Numbered from the stretch's first letter, positions 37,431 through 46,497 are shown. The stretch is 64,000 nt of DNA from Halomonas sp. (GCF_017515565.1 NZ_JAFWFN010000007.1:30318-94317); one strand, 5' to 3'. Made by a program: numbers and translations. The notes: generated by a model from the letters alone, not told the origin.

Positions 37431-38237
37431 ATGCCAACGTCCCCCACGACACCCCTGGCCGCTGATGACCTGCTTCAGCGCGCTGACCACCAGGGTGTTA
37501 CCACGCTAACCCTAAACCAACCAGAACGCTTTAATGCGCTTTCTGAAGCAATGCTCTCAGCGCTGCAACGCGCGCTTGACGACATCGCCCAGGATGAGCA
37601 GGTGCGCTGTGTAGTGCTGGCCGCGAGTGGGAAAGCTTTTTGTGCGGGTCACGATTTAAAACAGATGCGTGCCAACCCTGATAAAGCCTACTACCAAGGG
37701 CTGTTTGCCCGCTGCGGCGCGGTGATGCAGGCAATCGTTCATCTGCCCGTGCCAGTGATTGCTAAAGTCCAGGGTATTGCCACAGCAGCCGGCTGCCAGC
37801 TTGTCGCCAGCTGCGATTTAGCGGTGGCTGCCAGCAGCGCGCGGTTTGCGGTGTCGGGCATTAATGTGGGGCTATTTTGCTCAACCCCTGCGGTAGCGCT
37901 ATCGCGCAATGTTGCCCGTAAGCGGGCTATGGAAATGCTGCTCACCGGAGAGTTTATCAGCGCTGCCCAGGCGGCCGAATGGGGGCTAATCAACCGCGTC
38001 GCAGAGGACGACGCGCTGGATAGCGCGGTTGATGCTTTGACCGCAAGTATCTGTGCCAAAAGCGCGGTGGCGGTGCGCACTGGTAAAGCGATGTTTTCCC
38101 GTCAATTGGCGATGCCGCTTGATGAGGCTTACGCCTTTGCTGGCGAAACCATGGCCTGCAACATGCTGGCAGAAGACGTTGGCGAAGGCATTGATGCCTT
38201 TATTGCCAAGCGCTCTCCCCAGTGGCGACACCGCTAG
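37431..38237 (+). CDS. Enoyl-CoA hydratase/isomerase family protein
   Basis: 268 residues of the crotonase fold. The oxyanion-hole segments are AASGKAFCAGHDLKQM and GIATAAGCQLVASCDLAVAA. The usual second catalytic glutamate of hydratases is not evident (INVGLFCSTPAVALSR), a pattern seen in crotonase-family proteins close to human ECHDC3, so true hydratase activity is uncertain. A good AGGAG ribosome binding site precedes the ATG. It is upstream of an IclR regulator but separated by 109 bases. Confidence 0.85.
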   Translation: MPTSPTTPLAADDLLQRADHQGVTTLTLNQPERFNALSEAMLSALQRALDDIAQDEQVRCVVLAASGKAFCAGHDLKQMRANPDKAYYQGLFARCGAVMQAIVHLPVPVIAKVQGIATAAGCQLVASCDLAVAASSARFAVSGINVGLFCSTPAVALSRNVARKRAMEMLLTGEFISAAQAAEWGLINRVAEDDALDSAVDALTASICAKSAVAVRTGKAMFSRQLAMPLDEAYAFAGETMACNMLAEDVGEGIDAFIAKRSPQWRHR

Positions 38238-38346
38238 CGAAGCTCCTGTCAGCATTGGTGGAATTTGTTTCCGTAAACGCGACAACGCCTAGTAGGCGCG
38301 TTATCCTCACCCCCTTTACGCCAAGACGCCTTCAAGGGAGAACAGG

Positions 38347-39171
38347 GTGAGTGAAGTCAAGCGCAGGTCAGTCGGACGTCCGGCGGGAGCCACCAAAGCA
38401 AGCGGCGGGCACAGCCAATCGTTGGTACGTGGCCTCACGCTGCTTGAGTATTTATCAGCAAGCCCACTAGGGCTAGCCCTTTCAGAACTGGCGGAAATGG
38501 CCGACCTTGCGCCCTCTACCACCCACCGCCTGCTGCAAGCGCTGCAGAGCCAAGGCTTTGTGACCCAGGAGAGCGAGCAGGGGCTGTGGCGAATCGATGT
38601 GAAAACTTTCCGCATTGGTAACAGCTTTTTGGAAGCTCGGGACGTGGTCGCCAAAAGCCGCCCCTTTTTACGCCGCTTAACGGCAGAAACCGGCGAAACT
38701 GCCAACCTGGGCATCCGAGATGGCGCAACGGCGGTGTTTCTCGCCCAGCATGAGTCACCTCAAATGATGCGCATGATTACGCGCTTGGGCTCCCGCGCCC
38801 CGCTTCACGCGTCGGGCGTGGGTAAAGCGCTGCTCGCCTGGATGAGCGAGGAGGAGCGCGCCGAACTGCTGAAAGGCTACGAGCTTGGTCGGGTCACCGA
38901 AAACACTCTCTACCAAACCGACACCCTGTTAACAGAAATGGCCGCCATTCGCGCCCAGGGGTTTGCCTGCGACCGCGAAGAGCATGCCATCGGCCTGCAC
39001 TGCGTTGCTGCCTGTATTTATGATGAGCATGGAACGCCGCTGGCGGCGATTTCGGTGTCTGGGCCAATGGCGCGCATTCCTGAAGAGCGCTTGTTAGCGC
39101 TGGGCGCACTGGTGCGCAAAATCGCCGATGAGATCACGCTACAGTTAGGCGGTCATCTGCCCCGTTGTTAA
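38347..39171 (+). CDS. IclR-family transcriptional regulator
   Basis: 274 residues. N-terminal winged helix-turn-helix (about 20-85, LSELAEMADLAPSTTHRLLQALQSQGFV) and C-terminal IclR effector domain (about 95-270, with LHASGVGKALLAW and EHAIGLHCVAACIYDEHG). It starts with GTG at 38347 behind a GGGAG site. IclR proteins usually control an adjacent catabolic operon, and the enoyl-CoA hydratase gene upstream is the only local candidate. Confidence 0.9.
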   Translation: MSEVKRRSVGRPAGATKASGGHSQSLVRGLTLLEYLSASPLGLALSELAEMADLAPSTTHRLLQALQSQGFVTQESEQGLWRIDVKTFRIGNSFLEARDVVAKSRPFLRRLTAETGETANLGIRDGATAVFLAQHESPQMMRMITRLGSRAPLHASGVGKALLAWMSEEERAELLKGYELGRVTENTLYQTDTLLTEMAAIRAQGFACDREEHAIGLHCVAACIYDEHGTPLAAISVSGPMARIPEERLLALGALVRKIADEITLQLGGHLPRC

Positions 39172-39184
39172 GGTGTAACGCTTA

Positions 39185-39616
39185 ATGTTTAGTCTGTTTT
39201 GGGTGGCGCTGGCCAGCGCTACGCTGCTACCCGGTGGCTCTGAGGTGTGGTTAGCCCGGTTATGGTGTCTGGGAGAGCCAGCACTTGGCCTGTGGATAGT
39301 CGCCACCACCGGCAATACCCTTGGTAGCCTGATTAACGTAGCGATGGGGCGTTATGCCCGGAAGTTTCAACATCGCCGCTGGTTCCCCGCGTCTCCCGCT
39401 AGCCTCGCGCGAGCTGAGCGCTGGTATCATCGCTTTGGTGAGTACAGCCTATTGATTTCCTGGGCACCGATTATTGGCGACCCGTTAACGGTGCTGGCGG
39501 GTGTTTTCAAACTGCCCTGGTGGCGAGCCCTGCTGTGGATCGTACTTGCTAAAGGTGCGCGTTATGCCTTAGTACTTGCCCTGGCTCATCAATGGTTGGC
39601 ACCGCTCTGCAGCTGA
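39185..39616 (+). CDS. YqaA family inner-membrane protein
   Basis: 143 residues, about four membrane helices, with the SNARE-associated/VTT-type core (LLPGGSEVWLA, WWRALLWIVLAKGARYALV) and the SWAPIIGDPLTVLAGVFKLPWW segment typical of YqaA/DedA-related proteins. These are proposed lipid or small-molecule transport proteins; the function is not established. It follows the IclR gene by 13 bases. Confidence 0.85.
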   Translation: MFSLFWVALASATLLPGGSEVWLARLWCLGEPALGLWIVATTGNTLGSLINVAMGRYARKFQHRRWFPASPASLARAERWYHRFGEYSLLISWAPIIGDPLTVLAGVFKLPWWRALLWIVLAKGARYALVLALAHQWLAPLCS

Positions 39617-39637
39617 TACCTAGCAAAACCCTAACCA

Positions 39638-39663
39638 TTAAGAGAGACCGTTAAGAGAGGCCG
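39638..39663 (+). repeat. Two tandem 13-base repeats
   Basis: TTAAGAGAGACCG and TTAAGAGAGGCCG lie head to tail, followed by a partial third unit. The rest of the 224-base gap before ybiO contains a small hairpin (GCACCC / GGGTGC, near 39755-39775). No function is evident. Confidence 0.6.
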
Positions 39664-39840
39664 TTAATGCCGCTATGCGCTTGCTAAGCGCCGCTGCCCC
39701 TTCTCACGAGCGTGATAATCTCATGTTACCCTAGGCTATCTTTACACAAGGTTTGCACCCCTGTTGGGTGCACTATGATTTGTATACAGCGACTCAATCG
39801 TAGATTGTTGAAAAATACTCACCCGAAGGGAGGTTAAGGT

Positions 39841-42216
39841 GTGACGCCACTACGTTTACTACCCTGGCTAAGCGTCTGGATGTTAGCGCTGTTTGCCTTG
39901 CTGGCAACGCCCGTGTTGGCGCAAACGACGCTAACGGCAGAAGAGCAGGAGACCACTCAAACAGCGCAAGAAGCGCCCACTTACGCCGCGCTTGCTGATT
40001 TGCTTGAGGATGAGCAGGGGCGACAAGCGTTGATAGAGCTGCTGCGTAACCAAGCCTCAACGCTACCCGCAGGATTAGCCAGCGAGCTGTCGCCGGAAGC
40101 AGCCGCCCAGGGCGGCGAGGTAGCCCCTGAAAATGTATCGCTACCGCGTCAGTTAGCTGAGCTAACCAGTGGGGTAGTCACGGATATTGGCAGGCAATTG
40201 GAGCAGGCGTTTACGATGGTGAGCGGCCTGTTTACGGGGCAAGGGGCCGGTACCTTTGATACAGCGGGCTTCATCAACGCGGCGATAAATTTGGGGATTG
40301 TGATTGTCGCTACCTTTGCGATGTTTGTGGTCTTCCGTCGTCTTGCAAAGCCTCTTTTCACAAAAATCAGTGCTTGGTCGCAGCTGGGCAGCGGGCTAAC
40401 CCCTGTTCTTAGGCTGGTGGTGTGCGTTGCTATTGCCGCTGTCATCGATGTGTTATTGGTCGCCTTGGCCTATGTAGGCGGTAACCTGCTAGCGACCTTT
40501 GCAGTGGGCGAAACCGGCGAGCTCTCTACCCGCGCGTCACTCTTTTTAAATGCCTTCCTGATTATTGAGCTGCTGAAAGCCGCCGTGCGGATGCTGTTCT
40601 CTTCTCGCTATGAAGGGCTGCGCCTGCTGCCGATTTCAGCAAAAGAGGCGTCGTACTGGAACCGTTGGTTAGCGCGCCTGATTGGTATGGTCGGGTACGG
40701 CTTAATGGTAGTGGTGCCCCTAGTCAACTTCTACTTGGCAACTGCGCTTGGTCAGTTGTTAGGCACCGTCATTATGGTGCTTGCGTTTATTTACGCGGTG
40801 GGCGTGGTGCTTAAAAACCGCCTTCGCCTACGGGATAACCTGCATGAAATGGCGGCGCGCTCAACGTTAACCGCTAGCCGTGTCTCGCTGCAGCTGTTCG
40901 CCCGTACTTGGCACCTGTTTGCGCTGCTCTATTTCTTGATTGTCTTTGTGCTTACGCTGGTACGTCCCGGAGACGCTCTGCCGTTTGTGCTTTTTGCGAC
41001 GCTGAAAACCCTGGCTGCAGTGGTCATTGGCATTCTGCTTTCGTCGTTCTTGAGCCAAACCATTGGCCGTCGTATTCAACTTTCTGACGATCTACGTCGC
41101 AAATTACCGTTGTTAGAAGCACGTTTAAACAGCTACGTGCCTAATGCGCTGCGTGTGCTGCGTACAATCATTTTGATCGCGGTGATCATGGTAGTGCTGG
41201 ATGCTTGGGGCGCCTTTAACCTGACGGCTTGGTACGCCTCTGAGCGTGGCGCCAATCTGGTGGGCAATCTGTTCGGCGTTGCAATAATTCTAATTGTGGC
41301 ACTTGGCGTGTGGCTGGGGCTAGCTAGCCTGATTGAGCATAAACTCAACCCGGAAACAGGCCTTGGTGAACCCTCTCCGCGTGCTAAAACCCTATTGAGC
41401 TTGTTCCGCAATGCGCTTGCTATCGCCATGGTGACCATTACCGGCATGATCGTACTGTCGGAAATCGGCATTAATATCGGCCCGCTGATTGCCGGTGCCG
41501 GTGTGCTGGGTCTAGCGATTGGTTTTGGTGCACAGAAGCTGGTTCAGGATGTCATCACTGGCGTCTTTATTCAGGTTGAAAATGCCATGAATACGGGGGA
41601 CGTGGTGACGCTGGGTGGTATCACCGGTACGGCGGAGCGACTCAGTATTCGTTCGGTGGGAATTCGCGACATTAACGGTACTTACCACATCGTACCGTTC
41701 TCAAGTGTCGATACCGTTTCCAACTATATGCGCGATTTTGGCTACCATGTGGGTGAGTACGGTATTGCCTATCGCGAAAGCATTGACGATGCCATCGTTC
41801 AGCTGCGGAATGCGTTTGACGAGCTGTCCGCCAGTGACGACCATAAAATGAATATCCTGGCGCCGCTTGAAGTAGCCGGGGTAACCAGCCTTGGGGATAG
41901 CGCGGTTAACATTCGCGTGCGTATTAAAACCATCCCAGGCATGCAGTGGGCCATTGGACGGGCGTATAACCGCTTAGTGAAAATCCACTTTGATAATGTG
42001 GGTATTGAGATTCCGTTCCCGCATACCACGCTCTACTTTGGCGTGGGTAAAGAGGGTGAAGCGCCGCCGGCGAACCTGCGCATCATGCGGCAGGACTTTG
42101 ATATCGACGGCCGTCCCGGTGGTCAGCCGCGCTCGGGTGATGCGAGTCGTCTGAGCGAAGATGACCCGCGCTCCAAGTCAAATCCTGAATTTAAAGGGGA
42201 CTTTGACGAGGATTAG
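39841..42216 (+). CDS. ybiO: Large mechanosensitive channel, YbiO type
   Basis: 791 residues, far larger than MscS (286 in E. coli). Signal peptide (MLALFALLATPVLA), a periplasmic helical region beginning YAALADLLEDEQGRQALIELLRNQA that closely resembles the YbiO N terminus, about 10-11 membrane helices, and the MscS pore helix and beta domain (GINIGPLIAGAGVLGLAIGFGAQKLVQDVITGVFI). The C-terminal tail (after about 740) is acidic and variable. It releases solutes on hypo-osmotic shock. GTG start at 39841 with GGAGG 7 bases upstream. Confidence 0.9.
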   Translation: MTPLRLLPWLSVWMLALFALLATPVLAQTTLTAEEQETTQTAQEAPTYAALADLLEDEQGRQALIELLRNQASTLPAGLASELSPEAAAQGGEVAPENVSLPRQLAELTSGVVTDIGRQLEQAFTMVSGLFTGQGAGTFDTAGFINAAINLGIVIVATFAMFVVFRRLAKPLFTKISAWSQLGSGLTPVLRLVVCVAIAAVIDVLLVALAYVGGNLLATFAVGETGELSTRASLFLNAFLIIELLKAAVRMLFSSRYEGLRLLPISAKEASYWNRWLARLIGMVGYGLMVVVPLVNFYLATALGQLLGTVIMVLAFIYAVGVVLKNRLRLRDNLHEMAARSTLTASRVSLQLFARTWHLFALLYFLIVFVLTLVRPGDALPFVLFATLKTLAAVVIGILLSSFLSQTIGRRIQLSDDLRRKLPLLEARLNSYVPNALRVLRTIILIAVIMVVLDAWGAFNLTAWYASERGANLVGNLFGVAIILIVALGVWLGLASLIEHKLNPETGLGEPSPRAKTLLSLFRNALAIAMVTITGMIVLSEIGINIGPLIAGAGVLGLAIGFGAQKLVQDVITGVFIQVENAMNTGDVVTLGGITGTAERLSIRSVGIRDINGTYHIVPFSSVDTVSNYMRDFGYHVGEYGIAYRESIDDAIVQLRNAFDELSASDDHKMNILAPLEVAGVTSLGDSAVNIRVRIKTIPGMQWAIGRAYNRLVKIHFDNVGIEIPFPHTTLYFGVGKEGEAPPANLRIMRQDFDIDGRPGGQPRSGDASRLSEDDPRSKSNPEFKGDFDED

Positions 42217-42263
42217 AACCCACATCCCGGCCTACGTGAAGCAGTCGGGATAGCTATAGTGAA

Positions 42264-42293
42264 CAGCGGGGCCGCCTTCGGGCGGCCCCGCTG
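42264..42293 (+). terminator. Strong hairpin after ybiO
   Basis: A perfect 13-bp GC-rich stem closed by a UUCG tetraloop, followed only by TGCGTTTG. It is a convergent position with folM, so it may block both transcripts although the T tract is poor. Confidence 0.7.
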
Positions 42294-42326
42294 CGTTTGA
42301 AGCAGTGCATAAAGGCGCGGGGAGGA

Positions 42327-43073
42327 CTACACCGCGTAGTTTTCTGAGTGCCGCCCTTCCAGGTTGCTTGACTCACCGCCATCTACAAACAGGACTTGGC
42401 CGGTCACGAAGCGGTTATCCAGCAAGTAGTACAGAGCTTGTACAAGATGGGTGGGGTCGCCCTGCTGTTTAAGCGGAATACCTTCTATGCGCCATTGAAT
42501 ATAGTCGCTGGTGCGTTGGGACGCAGGGAGTACCACGCCGGGCGCAATACCGTTAACACGCAGGCGAGGGGAAAATTCCAGTGCCGCCATGCGCGTCATG
42601 TCGGCAAGGCTCTTTTTCGACAGTAAATAGGCCGCGTAAGGGTACTGGTGGTAAGCCACTTTATTGTCGATGATGTTGATGACCTGACCGTTCTCTACGG
42701 CCTCTGCAAAGTGGCGCGTGAGGAGCAGCGGCGTAAACAGATTGACCCGAAACTGCGTTTCCAGCATGACCATGTCGGTGCTAGCAATAGGCGCCGGCTG
42801 GTAGGCAGAGGCGCTATTTAGCAGCACATTAAGGCCTGGGAAGTGCTGTTTGGCAGCGGTCACCAGCGCTTCAAGCGTGTCGCTCAAGAAATTGCACGGT
42901 AGTATTTCGCACGCCTGGCCTTTTTGGCGAATGACCTTGGCAACCTCTTCGGCCTCCCCCCGTGAGCTATTGACGTGCAACGCAATATCATAGCCTTTTT
43001 CCGCCAGGGCTTCGGCGAAGTGGCGCCCCAAGCGGGTAGCGCCTCCGGTCACTAATGCAGCTGGTGTATGCAT
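42327..43073 (-). CDS. folM: Dihydromonapterin reductase
   Basis: 248 residues, short-chain dehydrogenase fold. The NADPH motif reads TGGATRLG, the TGxxxRxG variant typical of FolM and pteridine reductases, and the catalytic Tyr and Lys are in YAAYLLSKKSL. FolM reduces dihydromonapterin (and weakly dihydrofolate). It is divergent from a FolK-like gene, which supports a pterin role. Confidence 0.88.
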   Translation of the reverse strand: MHTPAALVTGGATRLGRHFAEALAEKGYDIALHVNSSRGEAEEVAKVIRQKGQACEILPCNFLSDTLEALVTAAKQHFPGLNVLLNSASAYQPAPIASTDMVMLETQFRVNLFTPLLLTRHFAEAVENGQVINIIDNKVAYHQYPYAAYLLSKKSLADMTRMAALEFSPRLRVNGIAPGVVLPASQRTSDYIQWRIEGIPLKQQGDPTHLVQALYYLLDNRFVTGQVLFVDGGESSNLEGRHSENYAV

Positions 43074-43282
43074 AGCAGCTCCTCAGCCTTGAAGAATGTC
43101 AACGACAGTCATGACTCTCTGCGTGTACTTAGCGTTTGTCAATAAATTGTACAGGGGTTGAACAAAATATAAGCCGGGCTACTCTGGTTAAGCGCCTACT
43201 AAGTGACGGCTTTCGCTATTACGTTTGCGACTGCCTGATTTTGTGACTGCCTTTATCATGCCTTTGAGGCTGGAGTGCTGCT

Positions 43283-43729
43283 ATGCCATCAACGTCGTCA
43301 CATGCAACTTGGGGTACTGCCTACCATGAGTGCGTAATCTCGTTAGGCAGCAATATTCAACCCGACCAGCACTACGCACAAGCGCTCGCCATTTTGGGCC
43401 AAGAGTGCGAGCTGGTAGCCAACTCCCAGGCGATCCGCACCTCGCCCGTGGGGTATCAGCAGCAGCCTGATTTTCTCAACGCGGCGTTATTGGTGCGCAC
43501 GTCCTTTGATTACGCGGCCTTTCGTGCCTATTTAAAAGAGGTTGAAGAGCGTTTGGGCCGCATTCGCGGGCCGATTAAATCCGGTCCCAGAACGATGGAT
43601 TTAGACATCGTCGCGTGGGATGGCGAGGTAGTGGACACGGCTTATTATCACCACGACTACGTGCGTGGCCCCGTCGATGAGCTATTAGCCGCCACTGGGC
43701 GCTCGGTTACGCCCTCGGCAAGCGTGTAA
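43283..43729 (+). CDS. folK: 6-hydroxymethyl-7,8-dihydropterin pyrophosphokinase-like
   Basis: 148 residues, slightly short for FolK (about 160). The N-terminal ISLGSNIQPDQHY and the diagnostic RIRGPIKSGPRTMDLDIVAWDG with the catalytic DLD pair are present. It transfers pyrophosphate to hydroxymethyl-dihydropterin in folate synthesis. The divergence from canonical FolK and its placement next to folM, away from panB or other folate genes, suggest it may be a second copy tied to monapterin/folate recycling. Confidence 0.8.
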   Translation: MPSTSSHATWGTAYHECVISLGSNIQPDQHYAQALAILGQECELVANSQAIRTSPVGYQQQPDFLNAALLVRTSFDYAAFRAYLKEVEERLGRIRGPIKSGPRTMDLDIVAWDGEVVDTAYYHHDYVRGPVDELLAATGRSVTPSASV

Positions 43730-43774
43730 TAACGCATTTTTTTACCTGCCAAGCCTCACCTTCTGCGCTCCTCT

Positions 43775-43782
43775 GCCGATAT
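43775..43782 (+). promoter_or_regulatory. Sigma-28-like -10 element of flagellin gene
   Basis: GCCGATAT differs by one base from the sigma-28 -10 consensus GCCGATAA and sits about 60 bases before the flagellin start. The matching -35 (TAAA type) is weak. Confidence 0.5.
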
Positions 43783-43843
43783 TAAAGCTACTGCCACGGT
43801 GCGTTTGCCAGCGGCCGAAGTAGCAGTCCTAAGAGGAATAAGC

Positions 43844-44665
43844 GTGATCAGTCTTGCGACCAATATAACGTCGCTACTGGTGCAAAATAATCTGCGCAGT
43901 AGCCAGCAGTCGATGCAAACCGCCATGCAGCGGTTATCGTCGGGCCTGCGTATTAATAGCGCCAAGGATGACCCCGCCGGGCAGGCAATTGCCAACCGTA
44001 TGACGGCACAAATCAAAGGTATGAACCAGGCAATTCGCAACACCAATGACGGCATCTCCATGGTGCAGACAGCCGAAGGCGCGCTTAACCAGATTAACGA
44101 TAATCTGCAGCGTATCCGCGAACTGAGTGTGCAGGCGGCCAATGGTACGAACTCGTCTAATGACCTCGCCTCTATCCAAAATGAGATTGATCAACGCTTA
44201 GAAGAGATAGATCGTATTGCTGGGCAGAGCAATTTCAACGGCATTGGCCTGATTAACAGTGATAAAACGCTCAATATCCAGGTCGGTGCCAATGCAGGTA
44301 ATGTGATCGGGGTGCGTTTTGAGGCGATGGGCTTACAGTCGTTAGGGCTGGAGGGCTTTAGCGTACTAGGCGATGACAGCGCGACAGAAAATCCGCTCAC
44401 TGCGATGGATGAAGCGATTAAACGCGTAGACCGTCAGCGTAGCTATATGGGCGCTGTGCAGAACCGCTTTGAGAGCGTTATCGAAGGGCTTAATACCAAC
44501 ATTATCAACACGTCCGCAGCACGGTCGCGCATCCAGGATGCCGACTACGCACAGGAAGTTTCTAATCTTATCCGCGCTCAAATCCTACAGCAGGCAGGCA
44601 TAGCGATTTTGGCCCAGGCCAACCAACAGCCGCAGATGATTCTGCGGCTGTTGGAAGGGCTATAA
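43844..44665 (+). CDS. Flagellin, short form
   Basis: 273 residues from GTG at 43844 (AGAGGA 6 bases upstream; the sequence starts MISLATNITSLLVQNNL, as flagellins do). The N-terminal D0/D1 (NSAKDDPAGQAIANRM, QRIRELSVQAANGTNS) and C-terminal D1/D0 (DADYAQEVSNLIRAQILQQAGIAILAQANQQPQ) are intact; the surface domain is reduced to about 60 residues. The last residues, MILRLLEGL, depart from the usual (S/T)VLSLL, and a perfect inverted repeat covers this end. No other flagellar genes lie nearby. A sigma-28-like element precedes it. Confidence 0.92.
   Translation: MISLATNITSLLVQNNLRSSQQSMQTAMQRLSSGLRINSAKDDPAGQAIANRMTAQIKGMNQAIRNTNDGISMVQTAEGALNQINDNLQRIRELSVQAANGTNSSNDLASIQNEIDQRLEEIDRIAGQSNFNGIGLINSDKTLNIQVGANAGNVIGVRFEAMGLQSLGLEGFSVLGDDSATENPLTAMDEAIKRVDRQRSYMGAVQNRFESVIEGLNTNIINTSAARSRIQDADYAQEVSNLIRAQILQQAGIAILAQANQQPQMILRLLEGL
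44623..44654 (+). other. Perfect hairpin inside the end of the flagellin gene
   Basis: A 14-bp perfect stem (44623-44636 / 44641-44654) with loop TGAT lies within the coding sequence, 11 bases before the stop, encoding QQPQMILRLLE. No T run follows, so it may protect the message's 3' end and not terminate it. Confidence 0.7.
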
Positions 44666-44692
44666 GAAGCGCTATAAACAGTAGAGGCTCTT

Positions 44693-46243
44693 TTACGTGA
44701 TAATGCCCTGCTCCCGCGCCATGGCATAGGCTGCCTGGGGGCCATTCCAGAGCGATGGCAGTAAGATCAATGAAACGGGAATCGCAGTAATCACGATAAA
44801 CTGCTGCAGTGCGCCGATTTGTCCAGCGCCCATGTAGAGTAGTACCGCCGCCATCAGCGCCATCGCAATACCCCAAAAGGCACGTATGTAAGGGCTGGGG
44901 TTGTCGTGACCAGCGCCCACTACCGCAATGGCGTAGCTCATTGAATCACCCGTGGTCGCCACAAAAATTGTGGTCAGCAATAGAATTGCCAACGCCATCC
45001 AGGTGCCGCCGGGCAGCGCCTGAGCAACCGTTAACGTTGCCACATCAAATTGGAAGTTGTTCAGCGCGTCGGTTAGGTCAATCACGCCGTTGAGCTGGTA
45101 GTAGATACCCGAGCCGCCTAGCAAGGTAAACCATACGGTAGTCGCAATAGGCGCAAGAACCGCGACGGCCAGAATCATCTCGCGAATGCTGCGGCCCCGG
45201 GAAATGCGCGCCACAAAAATCGCCATTAACGGCGCATAGCCAATAAACCAGGCAAAGAAGAATACCGTCCACCACTGCATCCACCACGCTGGTGCGGTGT
45301 CGGCGGTCATGGTGGCCATGGTGAAGAACTCACTCGCATAAGCGCCCATACTCGCGACGTAGGTGTTGACCAAAAACAGCGTAGGGCCAAAGACGAAAAT
45401 CGCCGCGCCAATCGCCAGCGCCAGCAGCACATTAAAACGGCTGAGCAGTTGGATGCCTTTGTGTATGCCGCTCATGGAAGAGAGCACATAAACACTGCCC
45501 AGTACTGCCAAAATAATCAGCTGTCCGGTGTAGCCTTCAGGTAGGCCAAATAGCTCATGCAGGCCAAAGCTTACCTGCGTTGCCAGAAAACCAATCGGGC
45601 CTACCGTGCCGGCGACGACTGCAATCACACAGCACGCATCGACTACCGCGCCCAGTGGGCCACGCATTAGGCGCTCGCCTAAAATTGGGTACAGTAGCGT
45701 ACGCGGTTGAAGCGGTTGGCCTTTCACATAGTGGGCGTGGGCCAGCACTACTGCCGTCAGGGAACCCAGCACGGCCCATGCCATAAAGCCCCAGTGCATA
45801 AACGACTGGGCCAGCGCGCCAGAGACGGCTTCAGCGGTGCCTGCTTCGGTATCAAATGCCGGCGGCGTGACTACGAAGTGATAAACCGGCTCTCCGGCAG
45901 CGAAAAACACCCCACCACCCGCCAGTAAGGTGCACAAAATAATCGACAGCCACTTGAAGGTGCTTATTTCTGGTGCATCAAGATTACCAATTTTAGCGCT
46001 GGCAGCGGGGGTGGCGGCCAAGCCAATCGCGATAAAGAAGGTCAGCAAAAGCAACAGTTGAAAGTAGCTGCCCAGCACCAGGGCCGTCCAAGCGAACCCT
46101 GCGCTGATAGAGTCGGCGACCAGCTCAATGTCGTACAGTGACAGAGCAAGAAACGCGACGATAAAGCCAATGCTGAGCAGCAGCACAATAGGGTCGCCAA
46201 GGGTACGCTGTATGCGGCCCTCGTTTGGGGCAGGTTGGTTCAT
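44693..46243 (-). CDS. BCCT-family betaine/choline/carnitine transporter
   Basis: 516 residues, 12 membrane helices. The BCCT signature is clear in helix 8 and loop: WWMQWWTVFFFAWFIGYAPLMAIFVARISRGRSIREM, with tryptophans lining the substrate box. Such carriers import quaternary ammonium compounds or betaine-like osmolytes with Na+ or H+. The N- and C-terminal tails are short, so BetP/BetT-like osmotic control by a long tail is unlikely. The substrate is unknown. Convergent with flagellin; a minus-strand terminator lies about 115 bases upstream. Confidence 0.92.
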   Translation of the reverse strand: MNQPAPNEGRIQRTLGDPIVLLLSIGFIVAFLALSLYDIELVADSISAGFAWTALVLGSYFQLLLLLTFFIAIGLAATPAASAKIGNLDAPEISTFKWLSIILCTLLAGGGVFFAAGEPVYHFVVTPPAFDTEAGTAEAVSGALAQSFMHWGFMAWAVLGSLTAVVLAHAHYVKGQPLQPRTLLYPILGERLMRGPLGAVVDACCVIAVVAGTVGPIGFLATQVSFGLHELFGLPEGYTGQLIILAVLGSVYVLSSMSGIHKGIQLLSRFNVLLALAIGAAIFVFGPTLFLVNTYVASMGAYASEFFTMATMTADTAPAWWMQWWTVFFFAWFIGYAPLMAIFVARISRGRSIREMILAVAVLAPIATTVWFTLLGGSGIYYQLNGVIDLTDALNNFQFDVATLTVAQALPGGTWMALAILLLTTIFVATTGDSMSYAIAVVGAGHDNPSPYIRAFWGIAMALMAAVLLYMGAGQIGALQQFIVITAIPVSLILLPSLWNGPQAAYAMAREQGIIT

Positions 46244-46356
46244 AAAACACCTATAAATGAAAAGTCAGGGGCAGAGGTGCCCATTTATCAGCACCTTGCG
46301 CAAATAAGCGTAACGCATAGGTCGCAACGGGTTTTCAAAGCCTGGTTTTTTCGAAC

Positions 46357-46385
46357 AAAAAAAAGCGCCATTCAATGAATGGCGC
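46357..46385 (-). terminator. Minus-strand terminator upstream of the BCCT gene
   Basis: On the minus strand GCGCCATTC / GAATGGCGC (9-bp perfect stem, 3-base loop) is followed by eight T residues, a textbook intrinsic terminator. No minus-strand gene lies to its right, so it must end a short leader or a small RNA starting within about 46390-46610, upstream of the BCCT gene. Confidence 0.75.
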
Positions 46386-46420
46386 GAGGACAGGAAACTG
46401 GACGTAGTTTACCGTAAATA

Positions 46421-46434
46421 TAGACCAAGGTCTA
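46421..46434. promoter_or_regulatory. Palindrome TAGACC-AA-GGTCTA
   Basis: A 14-bp dyad with 6-bp perfect arms, suited to a dimeric repressor (for example TetR-type). The cognate protein is not identifiable; no regulator gene is adjacent. Confidence 0.4.
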
Positions 46435-46450
46435 ATGCTTTAGCTTATGT

Positions 46451-46497
46451 TGCTTAAAAATGGGTCAGAAGTGGATTTATTGCACTGTTATGGACCA
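46451..46497 (+). promoter_or_regulatory. Two NtrC-like sites upstream of the NitT-type operon
   Basis: TGCACTG-TTA-TGGACCA (46481-46497) matches 10 of 14 NtrC positions; TGCTTAA-AAA-TGGGTCA (46451-46467) matches 9 of 14. Centres are 30 bp apart and about 100 and 130 bp upstream of the start predicted by the sigma-54 element. Confidence 0.5.
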
